From contig NZ_AJLR01000120.1 of the NCBI RefSeq assembly GCF_000307855.1, positions 30,456 to 94,455 on the forward strand: 64,000 nucleotides of DNA, written 5' to 3'. Position 1 is the stretch's first letter; each line of letters starts with the position of its first letter. This DNA is from Schinkia azotoformans LMG 9581. Its GTDB lineage: Bacteria; Bacillota; Bacilli; Bacillales; Bacillaceae_J. Shown piece by piece: positions 61,897 to 64,000 of this stretch. Below the pieces are notes generated by a model, which was not told where the DNA came from, did no database searches, and saw only the letters and a program-made list of their open reading frames with translations. The position numbers were made by a program, and so were the translations under genes.

Positions 61897-62226
61897 AAAT
61901 GTCGAAATTCAGATAGTGGATTTTCATCAATCGACATAATAAATTACTTTCCAATTCTATGATCTTTTAGTAATTGAAAGGGTAAAAGGTAAACAATTGT
62001 AAAATTTCAAGTGAAATTTTTTTGAATTTTATTTACAGCATCATCCATTTGGTGATATCATGACAATGTAAAGAAAAGTTATTACTTAGCTTTGTGAATA
62101 TATTCACACTAATTTCACTAGATTTAAATAATTTATAATTATCTTATAATTTCATACTTTTTAATCTTTAAACAATTGTAATACTGCATAATAGAGTTAT
62201 AATTGAAAAAAGAAAAGGTGTGTGAC
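61897..62226. promoter_or_regulatory. Upstream region of mqo with perfect Fnr/Crp-type palindrome
   Basis: TGTGA-ATATAT-TCACA at 62093-62108 is a perfect 16-base palindrome matching the Fnr/Crp consensus. TATAAT at 62134-62139 lies about 33 bases from its centre, and a second TATAAT at 62145-62150 offers an alternative start. The rest of this 330-base stretch shows no gene; an imperfect TGTCGA...TCGACA repeat (61901-61938) may terminate the aldolase transcript. Confidence 0.62.
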
Positions 62227-62277
62227 ATGTTTGCACCTTACGTCGGTGTGCTGCCTACATCTTTCTACAAATTCTAG
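62227..62277 (+). CDS. 16-residue leader ORF upstream of mqo
   Basis: AGAAAAGGTGTG precedes ATG 62227 and a 16-codon frame MFAPYVGVLPTSFYKF ending TAG at 62275-62277, 18 bases before the mqo start. It has two Tyr, three Phe and two Pro, so it could slow ribosomes. A leader peptide controlling mqo translation is possible; the short length also allows chance occurrence. Confidence 0.4.
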   Translation: MFAPYVGVLPTSFYKF

Positions 62278-62295
62278 GGGAAAAGGTTGGTAGAA

Positions 62296-63825
62296 ATGAG
62301 TAACAGGGAAACTAAAACAGACGTCATTTTAATTGGCGCCGGAGTCATGAGTGCTACTTTAGGAACGATCTTAAAAGAGATAGTACCAGAATGGGAGATT
62401 TCCGTATTTGAGAAACTAGCAAATGCAGGGGAGGAAAGCTCTAACGAATGGAATAATGCTGGAACCGGACATGCAGCTCTATGCGAGCTTAACTACACAG
62501 TTGAAAAGCCGGATGGATCTATTGATATTAGTAAAGCTATTAATATCAACGAACAGTTCCAGGTTTCAATGCAATTTTGGTCTTATCTTGTTAAGAACGG
62601 GTTGATAAATAATCCACACGAATTTATCATGCCGCTGCCCCACATGAGTTTAGTACAAGGGGAACAAAATGTCGAATTTTTAAAGAAAAGATTTGAAGCG
62701 CTATCAAAAAATCCATTATTCCAAGGGATGGAATTTTCAGATGACCCTAGCAAACTAATGGAATGGATTCCGCTTATTATGAATGGCCGTACACCAGATG
62801 AACCTATTGCTGCAACAAGAATCGAAACAGGAACGGATGTTAACTTTGGTGCTTTAACACGCATGCTGTTTGAACACTTAGAAAGTAAAAATGTTAATAT
62901 AAACTATAATCATAGTGTTGATGATATTAAACGTACGAACGACGGTTTGTGGGAATTAAAAGTAAGAAATCTTGAAAAGGGTACAGTTGAACGCCATAGT
63001 GCAAAATTCGTCTTTATCGGAGGCGGGGGTGGTAGCCTACACTTACTACAAAAATCCGGCATCCCTGAAGGAAAGCATATTGGAGGATTTCCAGTAAGCG
63101 GACTATTTATGGTATGTAATAATCCGGAAGTTGTTGACCAACATCTTGGAAAAGTATATGGCAAAGCTAAAGTTGGTGCTCCACCGATGTCTGTACCACA
63201 TCTTGATACAAGATATATAGATAATCAAAAATCATTGCTATTTGGACCATTTGCAGGCTTTACACCAAAATTCTTAAAAAATGGTTCTAATATGGATTTA
63301 ATTACTTCAATTAAACCAGATAATCTGGTAACGATGTTGGCTGCAGGTGCAAAGAACGTTCCATTGACTAAATATTTGATCGAGCAGGTTATGTTATCAA
63401 AAGAAAAACGTATGGAAGAATTGCGCGAGTTTATCCCTGAAGCTAAAAGTGAAGATTGGGATATCGTTGTAGCTGGTCAACGTGTTCAGGTTATTAAAGA
63501 TACTGAAGCTGGCGGTAAAGGAACACTTCAATTTGGTACTGAGGTAATAAATGCTGCTGATGGCTCAATCGCTGCATTACTAGGTGCATCACCAGGCGCT
63601 TCAACTGCAGTTCACGTTATGCTTCAAGTACTCAATAAGTGCTTCCCACAGCAAATGAAAGAGTGGGAACCAAAGATCAAGGAAATGATTCCTTCTTACG
63701 GGTTATCATTAATGAAAAATACAGAACTTCTAGATGAAATTCATGCTTCAACTGCTGAAACACTTGGTTTAACGGACAAAGAAGCTGTATATAGCGATAA
63801 AACGTTAGTTTTAGCTAATGCTTAA
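62296..63825 (+). CDS. mqo: Malate:quinone oxidoreductase
   Basis: 509 residues from ATG 62296 (AAAAGG upstream). FAD motif '[17 protein letters not shown]' near 9-25; '[19 protein letters not shown]' near 52, '[32 protein letters not shown]' (parts) near 240 and '[17 protein letters not shown]' near 432 are Mqo signatures. It oxidises malate to oxaloacetate and passes electrons to the quinone pool at the membrane. An Fnr/Crp-type site and a short leader ORF lie upstream, suggesting oxygen- or carbon-dependent control. Confidence 0.95.
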   Translation: MSNRETKTDVILIGAGVMSATLGTILKEIVPEWEISVFEKLANAGEESSNEWNNAGTGHAALCELNYTVEKPDGSIDISKAININEQFQVSMQFWSYLVKNGLINNPHEFIMPLPHMSLVQGEQNVEFLKKRFEALSKNPLFQGMEFSDDPSKLMEWIPLIMNGRTPDEPIAATRIETGTDVNFGALTRMLFEHLESKNVNINYNHSVDDIKRTNDGLWELKVRNLEKGTVERHSAKFVFIGGGGGSLHLLQKSGIPEGKHIGGFPVSGLFMVCNNPEVVDQHLGKVYGKAKVGAPPMSVPHLDTRYIDNQKSLLFGPFAGFTPKFLKNGSNMDLITSIKPDNLVTMLAAGAKNVPLTKYLIEQVMLSKEKRMEELREFIPEAKSEDWDIVVAGQRVQVIKDTEAGGKGTLQFGTEVINAADGSIAALLGASPGASTAVHVMLQVLNKCFPQQMKEWEPKIKEMIPSYGLSLMKNTELLDEIHASTAETLGLTDKEAVYSDKTLVLANA

Positions 63826-63881
63826 GATTGAATAAGTTTGTGCAATAATGTACAAGTTATTTACAAAAATTTCATAAACGT

Positions 63882-63914
63882 AAAGCAGAATGGAGAGGAT
63901 CCTTCTGCTTTTTT
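63882..63914 (+). terminator. Terminator after mqo
   Basis: AAAGCAGAA pairs with TTCTGCTTT (extended by GGA/TCC) and is followed by a T run. Confidence 0.82.
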
Positions 63915-63968
63915 GTTATACTATAAGAAATTATAAAATTTTATGGATTATAGTATAAGAAAAGACAT

Positions 63969-63996
63969 CGTAATTTGCCATTATGGGCAAATTACG
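63969..63996. other. Perfect hairpin at the window edge
   Basis: CGTAATTTGCC pairs with GGCAAATTACG around a 6-base loop. Only four bases follow in the window, so it may be a terminator of a gene on either strand or an operator. Confidence 0.5.
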
Positions 63997-64000
63997 TGTT

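Noticed and set aside
62221..62232. TGTGACATG as another Fnr half site
   Set aside because: It lacks the second half and coincides with the leader ribosome binding site and start codon.
1..64000. CRISPR array, prophage or insertion sequence
   Set aside because: No regularly spaced repeats, integrase, transposase or terminal inverted repeats were seen in the window.

Overview
The window looks like chromosomal DNA of a low-GC, spore-former-type Bacillaceae (Bacillus, Neobacillus or a relative; genus not resolved). The grounds are A+T-rich sequence, AGGAGG-type ribosome binding sites, frequent TTG/GTG starts, and typical Bacillus families: the kip/ycs 5-oxoprolinase set, a BirA-controlled bio locus, LytST, DUF502, PadR/HAAS and Mqo. 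I saw no rRNA, tRNA, CRISPR array, phage or insertion sequence.

Layout. 0-8 kb: end of a permease, then an amine-oxidation operon: acyl-CoA-dehydrogenase-like flavoprotein, SDR, Rieske dioxygenase alpha and beta, a glutamine-synthetase-like ligase, a 91-residue unknown, an N-terminal-Cys class II amidotransferase, a broken luciferase-like monooxygenase and a PPOX-fold protein. Ligase, amidotransferase and dioxygenase together are the signature of aniline-type oxidation through a gamma-glutamylated amine. 8-16 kb: rmuC, an IclR regulator, pxpC/pxpB, then divergent pxpA, an NRAMP transporter and ycsI. 15.5-17.2 kb: two genes that lost their 5' halves at one junction, followed by an SsuC-type permease. 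17.3-22.4 kb: bioB divergent from bioY-bioD-bioA with two BirA operators, then a thiolase. 22.5-24.3 kb: small genes. 24.4-32.5 kb: a complete type I Wadjet anti-plasmid operon, jetABCD. 32.6-42.7 kb: Uma2 protein, nicotinate phosphoribosyltransferase, DUF502 protein, DRE-TIM aldolase, a CstA/LytST pyruvate-type module and an AlaX-type editing protein.

42.8-54.4 kb is the most unusual block. A GntR-family gene sits among two unfamiliar transporters, two plant-type ferredoxins, a creatininase-family hydrolase, a heme-oxygenase-like diiron enzyme candidate (CADD-like ligand pattern), an aldehyde dehydrogenase, a HbpS/GlcG protein, paired short chromate-type transporters and a RidA deaminase. 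Ten copies of a palindrome with the core GTATAC, most reading GGTATACC or TTGGTATACAA, lie in its intergenic regions and mark it as one regulon. I read it as an uncharacterised catabolic pathway, probably for a nitrogen-containing compound; the substrate is unknown. It ends in a decayed hutH fragment.

54.5-58.5 kb: nosD-nosL-nosY-nosF behind an Fnr-type site, without nosZ in the window. 58.6-61.1 kb: DUF4173 protein, HAAS protein and PadR. 61.2-64 kb: KDPG/KHG aldolase and mqo, the latter behind a perfect Fnr/Crp-type palindrome and a 16-codon leader ORF. Several remnants (luciferase-like monooxygenase, SfnB-like and SsuA-like fragments, an aldolase tail, hutH) show that this chromosome has lost catabolic genes by deletion.
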